Positions 1 through 21,170 of a stretch of 64,000 nt of DNA are shown piece after piece (the first letter of the stretch is position 1; every line of letters begins with the position of its first letter). The DNA lies in contig JAXRKP010000201.1 of NCBI GenBank assembly GCA_037039925.1, forward strand, positions 1 through 64,000, given 5' to 3'. The stretch is from Doris montereyensis. Its lineage: Eukaryota; Mollusca; Gastropoda; Nudibranchia; Dorididae. The translations under genes were made by a program, and so were the position numbers. The notes under the pieces are model-generated. The model did no database searches, was not told the origin of the DNA, and saw nothing but the letters and a program-made list of their open reading frames with translations.

Positions 1-114
1 AAAGTAAACATTGTGACGCAGAAGTTCGTGAGAAAGTAAACACAAAATGCAGGAGAATAAGAGAAACAGATGTGAGAAATGTGAAAGATAGAAAAGAAAA
101 AGCTGACATTTTAG

Positions 115-300
115 ATGCAAGAATTTCAGACGGTGAATTGTAAGTGTGAGTGTGTAACTTACTGTAACTCAAGTAACTGTAACACTGTAACTGTAGGTAA
201 GACTACAGAAGTTTTGGATAACTTGATGAAAAATGGAACAGCAGAAAGTTTAAGAAATCAGATAAGATACAGGAAAATATTTTTGGATGAAAAAAAGTGA
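115..300 (+). other. Unassigned open frame of 61 codons
   Basis: Cys-rich start (CKCECVTYC) then LDNLMKNGTAESLRNQIRYR. A further in-frame-compatible piece at about 393-444 (KRRISSDSDSYSDNN, stop) follows a CTGCAG acceptor-like site, so this might be the end of a gene or transposon ORF entering from the left. I do not recognise the family. Confidence 0.25.
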
Positions 301-1848
301 CAGGGAACATCAAAACACTTTATACTACAGTTGAAGTTGTTTATTAACAGTAAATTTGTGAAGATGAGGAAGCTAACTTGTTTTTATCTGCAGCCGGCAA
401 AAGAAGAATTTCTTCAGACTCAGATTCATATTCTGATAATAATTAATAAAGATAAATGATTCTAATTTATAATGTATTATTTTGTATGCTACTTGTTACA
501 TGATGTAATTGTGAGTGTGAGGCGCTTCGAGCTTGTGAATTACACGTATGTGTAAATGAGTAAATGGCTATTAATTATTACCGTGTTATTATTATCTGAT
601 TTATTTAATGTTTTCTTTTCATTTTAGGATTGGGAAACTGTTCATAATGGTTATTGTATGTGTGTGCTTATTTGTCAGCATAATGTATTAAGAAAGAGGG
701 TGAAATAAAAATAAAAATTTCTTTGGCTCATGTTCACACCTCGGTTTTTTATTGGAATATTAATTTTTGACAATTCTGTTTATTTAGTTCCTATAATAAT
801 AAGAACACCGGAAGTGGATTTCTTGACCCTCAAAACATAAGTATGCAGTTTCATTGATGTATCTTATTCTTAAACTTAAATCTTACCATTTAAGATTTTT
901 ATGATGGAAAAAATTATTTTTGCCAAAATATCTTCCCGGGCACAAATTATACCCGGTTTTGTGATGTAAGATTTCAGAGAATATTTCTTCTATGACTGAA
1001 AACAAATTGGGCTAACTGTCTGGTACCAGATCTGTATTTAGGGAAGTTACAGTTACATGTATAATATAATGTCTTTCTAAGATTAATACCAATTAGCATT
1101 GGCATTAATGGCATGTTTATGTATTCCCAAAAATGACATTTTTTGACAATTTTGACATAAATCATGTGTTGCACGATGCATTTTTTCTCAGTTTTGATGC
1201 TGTGTCAAAATAAATATATGTAAAAGATCACTCTCATTTCTTGTTTGTCTATGTGTACGGCTGATGGATGTATGTAAAGTATTTAAGCTCATACCATTTT
1301 TATGGATTCTAGAGCCTCGTAAAATTAGAATTTTTTCACATTTTGAAACGGAGCGCAAAAATTCTAAATTAAAACATAATTTTAAAATTCATAACTTTTT
1401 TTATTTATGAACCGATTTTGATAATTTAAAAACTCGAATTCATGGCCTGAGAAGTACTATCTGTTTTACATAAAAGATGCAGGCTTTTTTTAGTCTGGGA
1501 TACCAAATGTAAGTATGTAGTGAACTACATATATATATGTATATATCTTCTATAAATATAAGCCTACAAATGTCATTATATTATTTTGAATCCCAGCAGA
1601 TTTTATCGTCCACCAAACGCCGTTATCTCAGGGGGAATTAAGAGGAAGCAGCAGTGAGCAAGGTGACGATGTAAAATAAAAGAGCGAAAGGAAAGAAAAA
1701 ACTCACCAGTCCTATTTTATATTTTTAATACATTTGTAATTTATTGTTGTGTTCTTAACCACATCCATAACTATGGTCATTTCGTGGGTTCCGGGGTGGG
1801 GGAGTGAAAATTGTCCCGTTTTTTCCTATCCTTATTATAGTATAAGTA
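301..1848. other. Gene-free AT-rich stretch
   Basis: AT-rich with TTTGACA-like and short repeated words; no exon, RNA gene or clear element recognised. Confidence 0.6.
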
Positions 1849-1873
1849 TACAGTGAAACTCGGTTATAACGAT
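1849..1873 (+). repeat. Pogo/Tigger-like transposon end
   Basis: TA followed by CAGTGAAACTCGGTTATAAC, the common start of pogo-like TIRs. No opposite end was identified. Confidence 0.4.
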
Positions 1874-2879
1874 GTATTGGACATGGCGTAGGGAGCTCAA
1901 ATTTGTCGTTTTGTTTCTGACGCTTCCGGTTGCCATGGTGGAAATGGTCGCCATCTTGAATTTTGCTCGACTCCAAGTTTCACCAAGCTTAAAAATAATA
2001 TCGATAGGCTTCTCCATTTTTTAACAAATTTCTTTCAAACTTGGTACACCTTATTTGATAGAATATCTAAATTTGATCAGATACTATTTTTGTTTTATTA
2101 ATATTAGTTAGTAATTTTTGTTTTTATGAATTTTTGAAAATAACACCACTGGCTATGAATTCAATTTTTACAAAACTATAATACATGTACATATCGAAAC
2201 AAGCTTCTGGTCTTTCTTTTTTCTTTCTTGTCCCACTCATCGGTCATATCAAATTTCATGAAGATACGTTGAGAAATTTAAAAAACTGGATAAGAAATCA
2301 TGAACAAAAGACATTTTGAGAAAATCGTATTTTTTCTTTCTTTTTTTTTTAGTTATTTGAATTAAACCTAAGAATAAGAAAAGTAGGATAATATACTTTA
2401 AAACATAATAAAAACCTTTAGAGGCTCCTCTGAACTACTTATCGACACTGTTTCAAGTGCGCCAGCACCTTTTTTATATACTCATTTTGAGATGGTGTCT
2501 TTTGGTACGACTGAGTAATACTAATACTAGTATAGGTGCGCGAAAAAAGTCCCATATTTTTCGATCTACGGCAATATTCATAATACTATAGACTATAGAT
2601 CTTCAATAGAGTTTTTGTGTAGATAGGGCATATTGTAGCGATCACGGTCCGTACCATCTTGCGATACTTTAAAAAAGGTTTCAGGCTTTTAATTTTATCG
2701 CGTAATAGCCGTGTTGAAAAATAGGCCTGTATCACTTCTAAAAAATCTGTGTAAATTCAAAGAATCGATACTGAGCTTCCTTTGTGATTTTGACGGGAAT
2801 GAACTGTTCTATTCATTAGTATTAATAGTAATAGTATGATGGTGATGATATTGATAGACCAGATTTGTCCCATTTTCGG
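1874..2879. other. Gene-free stretch
   Basis: Begins with CGCCATCTTGAATTTTG-type sequence common in transposon remnants; otherwise nothing identified. Confidence 0.55.
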
Positions 2880-3185
2880 CAACAATGGCATTCCCAGACC
2901 CCCTCCTCAATTTAGAAGTTGTATTGTATTGTGTCCGGACTGTCCCGCAAATGGGCAGTGTTGGGATCTGCACGTGGGACCTCCTTAGTTCTTATCGACA
3001 GCCTCTTACTTATGGGACTGGGTGTCCATCAAACACTGGACTTCCTGGAACAGGGGGATGGCTTTTAGTGTGTGTGTGTGTGGGGGGGGTTCAAGAAACG
3101 TTTCTCAACAGTCAGGACTTGAACCCACAACCTACTGTTGGTTGAGAGGCCAACACTTTTTCTCTAGACCAAAGAGCCCCTCACT
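2880..3185 (-). mobile_element. Diverged SINE family 1 copy
   Basis: On the minus strand: head near 3185-3110 with GGCCTCTCAACCAACAGTAG and a GGGTTCAAGTCC B box, then a body with GTCCCACGTGCAGATCCCAA, matching the newer copies. The 3' tail is eroded near 2880. Confidence 0.75.
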
Positions 3186-6100
3186 CACACCAATATCAAC
3201 CATCCATGTCCATGGGATCAAAAAGTGATGATATTGACAGATAGCTAAAACTAACTGCTGAACTGAAGAAAGGTGTTTTATGATTCATGTTTGATACTCG
3301 TAACTCAAAGTGAAAAGGAGACCTCTCTCACCAGCTACAATACACAAAACATAAAAAAAGTTGTTGACACACAAACAAAAAAGTACTAAGAACTTTATTC
3401 CTATGATGAGCATGTTTCATCTGTGGAAATATTGACAAAATTTTCCCTGAATGTAAAAAATGCAATGATTTTTCACCCTGAATTTTGGACATACATTTAT
3501 AGCAATAGTGCTATGACTATGATACTACTTACATTCTTCTCATATAAATCCAGTTTGTGAACTGCTAAAGCTAACAGTATCAGTTATGACCTTACAACCA
3601 TAAAAAGTAAGAAATCTTACTGAACTACTGTTTTGAGTTTTATTTCTTAAAGAAACAAGCAGAGTTGAAATAGAAAAAAGGCTACATGAATGTCTGTTTT
3701 TTAAGATCAAACACATATCTTTATTCAGTAAAACATGTGAAGTGATGGTTGTACGAAAATCTATGACATGCAAATATCGTCAGTGAAACTGTCTACACGC
3801 GCAAGTCCATGAAATACAGGAATAGGATATGTGAAATTTGTCCTTCAAATGACCAACTGTACACTTTTTTCATGTCTGTATCGATATTGGAGGCCTTGAT
3901 CCAATAGAAAGGATTTAGTTACGCACATGGTCAAAACGAAGATTTCCACTTTTCTTCCAGCTTGGGAAACTCTAACCTCTAAGTCAAAGAGTAGACATAC
4001 TTGTTTGGATCTTTCAAAAAGTTAACTCTGAGCGTGTGAGTCAATTTTGTGCACAACTGAGTTTCCCCCTCATTTGAAGATGGATTTATAGCCTGTATCC
4101 TCGCACAAATGCAAGCTCACCGACTGTGCATCACATCCCCCAGCAAGCCATTTCATTCAGTCCTCAACTCCCGGAGGAACATACAGTACACACACCTGTT
4201 AGATATTAACATTCTGACAAGATTCTTCTCTACCTGAGTCAAGTGAGGAAAGTAGAGTGAAACACCTTTCCTAAAAGTACAACTTGTGAAAAAGAAACCA
4301 CCTGTGCCAACTGTAGGGCTTGAACCAGTGTCGTCGTGATTACCAGCTCACAGCACTAGAGTTCAGCTACACCTCATAATTTACTACATTCTAAAGCAGT
4401 TGTTAAATTGTGATCATTACATGGTGTTTGCATCCCTATTTGATGATTTACAATGTATTAGATTTTTATGCTTCTGAAAAATGTCAGGCGGACTTGCCTG
4501 CTTACAGTTTCACAGACAACATGCAATTTGAATTTGGGATTGTATTTGATATTTATTTTACATAAAACTGAAAGTGTTGAACACTCATAGAATAAGGACA
4601 TCTTTGATGTATGACCACATGAGGCTTTTCAATTGTAAAAACTGACATATGAAATGTAATAGATATAATAATATACGGTGAGGGAACTGATGATAGTCAC
4701 CTACCAAGATTTCCCCGTTTAAAATTCTTGTCCAGTGTTTATTTTGGCTTCATATAGTAAAAATACCTTGCTGTTCAACACCCCTTTCCTTTCCTTCCCA
4801 CTCTCATTCTTTAGATAGTATGTTTACTACTAATACATGTAATTCTTCCACCATACAAATTCTGTCAAACAAGAACAAAGCAATGAATACATAATACATA
4901 ACAAAAATTTTCAGATGGGATAAAGCACACTGCCTATGATGAACTGTGCTTTGAAATAGCAAGACAATGGACAATTGTAAAAGTGTGAACCCAAAGACAT
5001 GGGATGTCATGAGTTCAAATACTCAAGTAGTTTTTTTATAGAAAAGTATGACAATGAAATCATAGATAACCTTTTGTGTCTGTTCGCCCGTGTCCACCAC
5101 AAATGATGATCCCCAGTTGTTGCCAATGGACTTTTGAATCTTTTCCGGAGATAGGCTACATATATACATATAAAATCAAAACATGGCCATATTTGACATG
5201 GACCACTGATTAATTTTAATCGGCCCTGATAGTTAAAAGCCTTGACTGAGCCCGCAAGAACTTTAGAATAAAACTTTCGTCCGGAAAACATTACAGGTTT
5301 GCAGACTGACAAGTGTCGATCAGTAGCACCCATAACCACATGTGAGGACAAACACACAAAGATGAGTAACAATAGATCCCTTTCTTCAATGAGCACTCAT
5401 AAGGGATAGGATGAGAATCAAGATCAAATGGTACACTGAAAGTGAAAGGAGGATGAATGAATGAGAAATGGAAGATGGTGCATAAAAGAAAAATAAACCA
5501 CAGCATCTACCCCCCCCCCCCCACCACTCGCAAATAAGAACCTGAAAATTATTTTCATGACTTGTCACTAGAGGGAAAGAAACATCAGATAACATCCACC
5601 AAATGAGAAAAAGAATAATATTACACTAAATTGTGTTAATAGCTTTGATCATAAGAACATAAAGGAAATGTGTGAGTAAACACAACAGCAGCAATAAAAG
5701 AAAGAGCAAACTGAGCTAAAACATCTGGCCACAGCCAATGATGGAGTATCCCTGTATAGTGTATGAGTGAATGCCTTGATGTGGGAAGGGACAAATTTGT
5801 CCACATTGTTAACAGAACTACAAGTGACCACCAAGAATCTGAAATCGACGTAACTCGTTGGCCGCAAGACGACACCCAAACTCTCAATTTTCTTTTGTGT
5901 TCAAAGACTGCCCACTGTGATTAAAACCATTCATTTTAACAATAAGTCACAACGAAAGACAGCCTCAGAAAAGAGTCAATGTCTTACAAGGTCATGACAT
6001 AAACTGAACCCATCACTATCAATCAGTAACATCCGTCAAACTTCCATGCACGCCTAATGTGGCCAAATCGAAGATATGTGGAGGAATTAAAAGTATACCT

Positions 6101-8321
6101 GAAGTAACTCCAATGGAAAACAGAATGGTTACAAATAAAGTAGGGGAAAAAATAACCACAGCAAATTTTCCCACTTCAGTCCATACAGGATAGTGACATA
6201 AAATGGTGTGAAGTGAGTAGTCCTCAAGATTCAGCGAGAAGGGAAGAAATTTTTCCAAAGGTTTAAAATATCATTCTTTTAGAAACTAAATTGAGATTGG
6301 GAGAATAATCGTTGACTACAAAGTGCCAAAAAAAAGGGCCAGATTAATTCTATAACCCAGCAAATGTAAAACATTTCAAAGGCATATAACCTTGCTACGC
6401 ATTGAGTGCCAATATATCATGCTTCTGCTAGGTTAGTTTATGCCCAAGGCCAATGTACCAGCTGTGGACATTTCCTCACAATTTTAGCAGTATTCCGTCT
6501 ATGAAGCTAAGATTGTCAGTAAAGCCCCACATCCAATACACCAGCGCAAGCACAGACAAATCGGCAATTAGTTCTCAAATTAGTGTTATAGTATCCATAA
6601 AAAAAATGATAGGACAAAGCCCAAATTAAAACAGAAAAAGAGTGAGTTAGGTTTTATTTAACCTTTTAACTTTAAACCCTACAGATTTCATCAATTTTGG
6701 TATGCAAACAATTAGACCCAACCATTCAAATTTTAAAATAATTGATGGCAAGCAAACTTATTACACTTAAATTTTGACTTCGGAGACAGTAACATATTAT
6801 TGTGACTGTGTGAACTCATCCTTTAAGTTAGTCCAAACCAAACACTGACATTGCGACTGTACCAAGTCACAACTACGTGTATGGATTATGATGCTGACTA
6901 TTTTAACGACACACACGCAAAAATAAACTTATGTACACGATTATCTGATGGAGAGGAGCTTTTTACTCAGTTGCTGTTATACTACATACGGGCAATCATT
7001 TTCAACACAAAAATCAGCAACATTAAGAATAACAAACTTCACTAACGACAGACACCCTGGAAGCTGGCCTAGACTTACCAAGTAGTAAAGCAGACTATCC
7101 CAAATAGATAAATAGATATACTTATGTGACATGTTCTAAAACCAGCATCAACAGAGAGACAGGACGAAAAGACGATAGACTTCCAAAACTGAAATGATCA
7201 TGAAAAATCATATGAAGATGACGAAAAAGAAAATTCAACAAAAACAAGAACGAAAAGCGACAGCCATCCCAGAGTAAGCATTAGGGGGACATTTACAAGA
7301 GCTGTATACCTTTATCGTTTCTTCTCTTTATTGCTATTCGGAGGCAGGGGAGGGTAGCATTGGAAATCTTTAATCTGATGTTGAAAATAAAATAAAACAT
7401 TTAACATCCCGGGGTAAAACTCTTCTCTGCAAACAATTAAGTCTCCAGCCAGGTATATTGCAATCAGGTTTAAATATCTTGTTCTCTCTCCCCTAAATAG
7501 GCAGCTAGATCGTTCAAGCTCCGAAGAGCCCTGGAAACGGCAACTATTGACGCCCTGCTTAACCTGAGGTGAAGGTGGCGGGGCACGGATGCCTACAGCT
7601 CAATTCCATGGCATATGCCTCACATTGGGCGACCAAGCAAATCCTGAAAACTTATGTGCATCGTTTTGTTTTCTCTCTTTGACATATAATAAGCTAGTAT
7701 TGAGATTATCAATATCTTGATTTTTGCCTAATTGTGTGGAAAAAAACACCCAAGCTTTTATGAACACTAATGAAATTAAAGGCAATTTACTGAACAACAA
7801 AAGTGTACATGTTACAAATATGTTAACAAAATTAGGTATGACTGAACAGACCTTTCATGTTATAGACTATGGCATAATCATGTGTAATGAAGGGATGATT
7901 TGATAATCAATATATAAAAGATCATGCATTAAGCGCGCAATTACATATTCAACACCACAAAGCAGAAAAATCACTTTCAATTCCAAAAAGAGCATACTTT
8001 CTACATTAACAAGAGCATAACCCAATCAGCAATAGATTCAAACAAAATGAATCGTCTATAACATGAAAAGTCATTTGTTGACACTAAATGACATGTATGC
8101 AATTAAAATAAAAGACAACGAAAAGACGTCAAAAGAACATTATGAATATACAATACAACTAGATTATACAGTCAAATGTGTGATGCGTTAACCATTCATA
8201 CTTCAGTCACATTCTGTTGAAAGGAGAGGCGCAGAGACTGAAAATCTACGGAGACAATCTCCATTCCAACCAAAAATATTTTCACGATCATAACCAACAT
8301 ACTCTTTTAACTTCAGACTCA
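3186..8321. other. Region downstream of HP1, no coding exon recognised
   Basis: Must include the HP1 3' UTR at its right end. Minus-strand frames up to 129 codons (5007-5396) show no recognisable domain and no exon structure. Apart from the tRNA-like piece at 4300, nothing was identified. Confidence 0.55.
4300..4375 (-). mobile_element. Possible tRNA-like SINE head, family 3
   Basis: Minus strand: TAGCTGAACTCTAGTGC, then B box GGTTCAAGCCC (4316-4326). The flanking sequence 4080-4300 may be its body. No second copy was recognised in the window. Confidence 0.35.
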
Positions 8322-15242
<6,921 letters not shown>

Positions 15243-15365
15243 GATGACGGTTAAATAACTTGCCTTGACAAAAGAAAAGAAATCTGAAAGGGAAACAAAT
15301 GGAACCTTGTATCACAAATATAAACAAAACAATAAAGAAGGATTTATTATTCGCATCTTAAGAGC

Positions 15366-18300
15366 CCGGGCAGTGGACAAATAAGCACCTATACAGGTAG
15401 TAAATGATCACGCCCTCCACAATTCTCCTGCTGCCTTGCAGGCAGGTCTTGGCTAACCAAATGCTAAGGGAGTTAACCTGAAAGAAAACAACCTGCTGCC
15501 TTGTAGGCCGGTCTTGATTGACTAAAGGCTAAAGAAGTTAACCCTGACAGAAAATAACAAGGCCCGGTAGGGGGCCTCAAGTTGGCAACCCCACCATCTA
15601 CCTAGGGTACAGTGGGCTAATCCCTGCTTATCCAAAACAACCTGATTCAAAATAATATATACAATGATATACCCGGCTTGAACTTTCGAAGACGACTCTG
15701 GGAAAGAACACGGACTGTGATTTTTGGATGTTGGGGTAATTAATGGAAAGGAGTTAGAATTAGCTGAAGAAATGGAAAAATGGAAAGTAGATATTTTGGC
15801 CATTACAGAAACAAAGAAAAAAGAACAAGGAAAAGAAAATATAGGACCAAATCATACTTTAATCTTCTCAGGAGTAGATGTCAAAGATAGAGCTAGAGCA
15901 GGAGTAGGCCTCCTAATGCATAAAAGGCAAGAAATGCTACTAGAAAGTTGGAAATTTGTAAGCCCACGGCTATTAGAGGTAAATATTAAACCAGAGAAAT
16001 TAAATTCTTAATAGATTATGGACCAAACGATGCCACTAAAGAAGAAAAATATATCTTCGAAAATAATTTACAAGTAGCAGCAGAGAATCTTAAACCCAAA
16101 CAGGAAGTAATGGTTTTAGGAGATTTAAATGCTAGAGTAGGCAACAATGTAGAAACTTCAGGATGAGTAATAGGTAAAGAAGGAGAGACAACAACTTCTC
16201 CAAATGGAGAGAGACTAATAGATTTTTGCCTTAAGAATAACATGAAAATAGTTAACACATTTTTTCCTCATAAAGATATCCACAAATATACAAGAGTAAA
16301 TGAAGACAGATGTGAAAAGTCAATCATAGACTACATAATAGTTAGCAGCTCCCTTTTTTACAGTACAATGGATGCTAGAGTAAGCAGAGGAGCTTAAATA
16401 TTTAGTGATCATCACCTAGTGATAGCCAAAATGAGATTATTAACTAAGGAAAACAAACAGAAAAGGAAAGAAAAGAAAGCTACTGAACTCAAAATAGAAG
16501 AACTAAATAAACCAATAGTAAAACAGATGTACCAATCCAGGATAAAAAAATCTATCAGTGAAAGGTAGATGCATCTGAAGGAAAGTACAATAGAAGAAAA
16601 GTGGCAAATTTATAAAGAAACACTCATCAGTTGTACTGAAGAGGTCTGTGGTGGGAAACAAATTAAAGGAGATGGGAAAAGGACAGCATGGTAGAATGAG
16701 AATGTCAAGACTAAGATCAAAGAAAAGAAAGATGCCTGGAAGAAATACTTGCAAACAAAGAGAATAGGATAGATTACGTGAGTAAAAGAACCTTGAACTA
16801 TCGCCAAGGTTAGGAAAGCAAAACAGGAACAGTGGGAAGAGTTTGGACAAAGACTTCAAGAAAGCTATCAAGGAAGTCAAAAGATGTTCTAGGGAGCAAT
16901 GAAGAGCATAAGAAAGACCAAAGCATGCCCAATACGACAAATTAATAACGCCAAAGGAGTAATAATGAAAGGAGACAGCAAAATCATGGGAACGTGGAGG
17001 AAGTATTTTCAACAATTACATTATCCCCCCAGAACATATGAAACAAGGAGTACACATCAAAAATTAAGAGTAACAAGTCATCGAGATGAGATAGCTGAAG
17101 ATGTAGATATCTCAATGGAAGAACTTCAAACAGCTATAAGAAAAGTGAAATTAGGAAAAGCCCCAGGAGCATATCAACTTTATTCAGAAATGATTAAAAA
17201 CCAAGGGAGAGAGGCAGACAAACTACTACATGCAATATGTCAACAAGTATGGAAGTCCAAACAGGTGCCAGACTGGAAAAAGGGAACGGTAGTAGCAATA
17301 CACAAGAAAGGATCAAATATGGAATGCTCAAACTACAGAGGGATATCACTATTTAGCGTACCAGGAAAAGTGTATGCCAGAATTCTGAAAAGGAGACTAC
17401 GGAAAAGAGTTGAGGATTAGATTGAAGAACACCAGAGTGGATTTAGGCCAGGAAGAAGTGTACAAGATCACATATCTACAATTAGACAAATAATAGAAAA
17501 ATTCCTTTAAGAGAAACACTGACTTGCACATTTGTTTTAATGACTTAGAAAAGGCATTTGACACTGTAAGGAAGGAGGGACGAACTATGACATTCCTTAA
17601 AAGAACACAATGTAGAGCAAAATGTAATAGAAGCCATTAAAAGTTTTCACAATAAACCAACATGTGCAGTGACAGTAGCTGGAAACATGTCTGCAGAATT
17701 TGATGTAGATATGGGAGTAAGACAGGGTTGTATGTATCCTAAGTCCTCTTTTGTTTATCACATTTATGGATTCAGTCGCATCCTCAAAAATGAAGAAAAT
17801 GAATATAGGTATGTGGAAGCTCAAACCAGTAAATTTATCAATGCTTTCATTTGCTGATGATTTAGTTCTGTTTGAAAAAGCAGAAAGGGACCTCCAGGCA
17901 AATAATATAATGAATAATGAATTAAATAAAAGAGGAATGAGAGTAAATGCAAAGAAAACCAAAACAATGCTAGTAACTAGGGAGGCTAAAACACAAAATC
18001 TTAAATTAGGCAGGGAGAATTTAGAACAAGTTCAAAGCTACATTACCTGAGAGTAATGATTAACTCAGAGGGAAAACTAAGAGAAGAAATCAGCCAGAGA
18101 ATCAAAAAGGCAAGTGCAATATATAACCATCTAGGAAAGGCATTTGTAGGTAAACAAGAATTGTCAACAAAAACCAAAACGGCAGTATACAATACAGTTT
18201 ATTGTCCTACTCTCCTCTATGGCAGTGAAACCTGGACCTTAGACAGTAGGGAATACAGTAGAGTGCAGGCAGCCGAAATGAAATATCTAAGAAGAGTAGT

Positions 18301-18665
18301 AAGGAAAACTAAAAGAGACAAAATCAGAAACACAACAATAAGAGATCAAACCAAAGCAGATGGCATAAAAACTAAGATAGAAATGAATCAACTGAGATGG
18401 TTTGGACACGTTAACAGAATGAATGACAATAGAATAGCTAAATCAGTATACAGTGCTAAAACTCAATGTAAAAGACCAAAAGGCAGACCTCTGAGAAAGT
18501 GGGTAGATATAAAAGTTAAAAAGAGGCATTAACACAAAGAAATTTAACTATCACGGAAGGAAACAGAAACTGTCAGGACAGGGCGGCCTGGAGAAAGATC
18601 ATTTCGGGCATCTAAAACCCATACACCGGAAAGTAGAATGGGAGCTGATAAAGAAAGAAAAAAAA
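15366..18665 (+). mobile_element. Near full-length APE-type non-LTR retrotransposon (LINE copy B)
   Basis: Flanked by the 11-bp duplication ATCTTAAGAGC (15355-15365 and 18666-18676). The 5' UTR (to about 15715) carries two copies of a CTGCTGCCTTG-type motif. Then come an apurinic endonuclease with AITETKKK (about 15800) and SDHHLVIAK (about 16400), a reverse transcriptase (KGTVVAIHKKGS, YRGISLFSVPGK, FRPGRS; active site FADDLVLF near 17860), and a C-terminal domain with RWFGHVNRM and Lys/Arg-rich repeats. The 3' end is GATAAAGAAAG plus an A-rich tail, as in LINEs that end in short tandem repeats. Several stops and frame changes interrupt the ORF, so this copy is probably dead, though part may be assembly error. 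Clade is uncertain (RTE/Jockey-like). Confidence 0.93.
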
Positions 18666-18740
18666 ATCTTAAGAGCAAGCAGGGTATGCCCTTAAAATGT
18701 GAGTTTATGCCGATTTCAAATAGTGTGATGCAGAACAGAT

Positions 18741-18905
18741 GACAATAATACCTCCCATACAGGACGATACAGTCTGATGTAGGTTTTTATTCCCAAGCTA
18801 GTGCTTGTACTGTACGCATTTGCACCGGGTCGAGCGGGGAAAATATGTGTTACATCTTTCCCAACGAGGACCTAGCTTTGCCAAAGTTCAAACCAAAATC
18901 AGTAC
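18741..18905 (-). mobile_element. SINE family 2 fragment
   Basis: Shares TCCCAAGCTAGTGCTTG, CATTTGCACCGGGTCGAG and a TAGCTTTGCC motif with the element at 49165. The tRNA-like head is degraded. It lies just beyond the LINE at 15366. Confidence 0.68.
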
Positions 18906-19209
18906 TAGCCAGTCCTTTATTCTCTCGGGCAGTTAAATGGTGACCTCTCAATTTCTACTAAATCTATGTCCAGGCCGGAAGTATGACATAAATCGATGTT
19001 GAAACCAATGTGTGGCCTAAAAACATGGGATTATTAATTTACAATCTTGCTGAATTTCCAGTGATTTCCCCATGACCTCAAATGACACGATCTTAAGTTA
19101 TTCTCATCCAATATTTACAAGAGATGGATTCAGCTGACACTATTTCATCATTATACAATTCAGATGAAGATTTTAGTGCATGAGATGATGAATCTTCTGA
19201 AGGGTGATT

Positions 19210-19965
19210 TTAACCCTGGTACGGCTATGACCGGTAAATGTCGGTTTGTTACAGCACTCCATTCAGCGCTACGCCCGGGTTTACAATTTGCCTATCACAA
19301 ATCTTTTGAGTATGATGCCCGGCATCACCGGGAAAGGACGGGTCAAGAGAGGCCTGAATATTCCTCCTCCTTGTTACTTTCTTACTGTCTTACGCTCAAC
19401 CTCTTTTTAAAATATAATGCTCTCTGATTGGTTAACCATTTAGTAAACAGGAAAAAGGATGCGTTCAGGCTCATAAGTTTACGTCAAAAGGCCTTCGGTT
19501 GAATATGTCTAAAGGGGTATGTCCAAATTATCTTTGCCTTTGGACAACTGGTAGCAACAATGCTAAAAACTGTACTATGCATGAAGTAGGCTTGTTATAC
19601 AACTTTCATTTATTAGTCACCCCTATTGTAAAATGGAATGATCCTACTAGGATAAGGCCATTGCCAGAGGGGTGTAAATGTGAGCTAGTCTGTTTTGAGA
19701 CTGTGTGATTAAGCAAATAATAAGAATGTGTGTACAGATACGTAATTGGTCTTGTCTCCTACTAAATTGAAGAATGGAATCATCCTAGTTTGGCCTTGGC
19801 TTGGGTGAGACCAGATGATCGCCATGCGGCTGAATTCAATAAATTGATGATGACCTAGTCAGAAGTCACTTCCCAGTGAACTGATAAAACTTTGTGGGCA
19901 GCCTCGCGCCACGGCGATGACTGTCAGCGAGCCAACTAGCGTGTGGCAGCACTGCGCAAGCCACT
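19210..19965 (+). repeat. Dispersed repeat with TTAACCCTGG end, copy 1
   Basis: Starts TTAACCCTGGTACGGCTATG, continues with ACCGGTAAATGTCGG and GATTGGTTAACCATTTAG. A second conserved block at 19816-19965 contains AACTGATAAAACTTTGTGGG and GATGACTGTCAGCGA. The TTAA-CCCT start is like a piggyBac-type end; no transposase is visible. Short frames inside are not supported as genes. Confidence 0.65.
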
Positions 19966-20124
19966 TTTCTAGTGTTAAGTAAGGGTCATATTTAACAGCA
20001 AGAGCGATAATGTTGTGATCATGCCCATACCAACTGACCCATCACCATCACGGTTTGCAAGATGCAAATCAGCTCGTAAGTCTCAAACAATGAAAGGCTT
20101 GCATCTTACATTACTTACAAGACC

Positions 20125-20515
20125 TTAACCCAGGTACGGCTATGACCGGTAAATGCTGGTTTGTTACAGCACTCCACCCACGATTTACCTTTTGCCTTCT
20201 ACAATCATCTCGCGCGATGCCCAGCATTTTCCGGGAAGGAAGGACAGATCAAGACAGGCCTGAATATTCCTCCTTGTTACCCTCTTAGTCTTACGCTCAT
20301 CATCTTTTAATTTATGCTCTCTAATTGGTTAACCATTTAGTAAACAGGAAAAAGACGCATTCAGACTCATAAGCTTACGTCCATGCGACTGAATTCAAAA
20401 AGATTCGTGATGGCGTGGTCTAAAGTCACACTTCACCGTGAACTGATAAAACTTTGTGGGCAGCCTCGCGCTGCCGCGATGACTGTCAGCGAACCAACTA
20501 GCATGTGGCAGCCAT
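20125..20515 (+). repeat. Dispersed repeat with TTAACCC end, copy 2
   Basis: Same order as the copy at 19210 but lacking about 330 bp between the two conserved blocks, which here abut at about 20372. This shows the two blocks belong to one element. Confidence 0.68.
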
Positions 20516-21170
20516 TCTATTGGCTGAGGGAGCCACTTTTTGTGTGTAAACCTAGTAAGGATCCCCATTTTACCGGAAGTGCCCTCCTGGGATGTGCGGT
20601 TGCTACAGCCATTTGATTGGAAAAAATAACGCGTGGCAAAGGGAAAAGCCAAGATTTTGACTAGGGTAGAAAAAAAGACTGTATAACTGTGATAAGTGAT
20701 ACTAGACATATAAAATCATACATGAGGCATTAATATTGTGATATTAGACATAAATTTAGTTCATTGATTATGTCTTTAGATCAAGAAGGAAAAATGGGGA
20801 TTTCTTCCTCTGATAACTCTATCTCGACATCTAGGTCATTATGATTCGATGATTCATTCATGAATGACATTTAACTAGGGCCACTGTTGTCAGTTTACAT
20901 CACCAACTGTCTAACAACACTCATATCACTTATCTCAATAATCTTTATTATGTTGACAAACAATGAAACGCTAAGCAAAAGGGTGTGATTACACACTGAA
21001 CACTACTCAGTGAAGTGCATCAATTTGCCGATTGATAACAAGGCCTATAGGGACGCTATGAGCTTAAAATAAACAATGTTTTCAATGTCTATTACTTCAC
21101 TATATACTTGAGCATTTACGTCATTTTACCTTAAAAGGACAATGGAATTTTCCATCATAGAAGGTCAGGG

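Noticed and set aside
5007..5396. 129-codon minus-strand frame
   Set aside because: No recognisable domain, no splice context, and the position fits HP1 downstream DNA; no support beyond openness.
15566..15700. Independent gene between HP1 and the LINE endonuclease
   Set aside because: This is the 5' UTR of the LINE; the same sequence is at the other end of the copy at 32701-36024.
20383..20709. Frames of 77 and 104 codons
   Set aside because: They lie largely in a dispersed repeat whose other copy (19816-19965) does not keep the frame.
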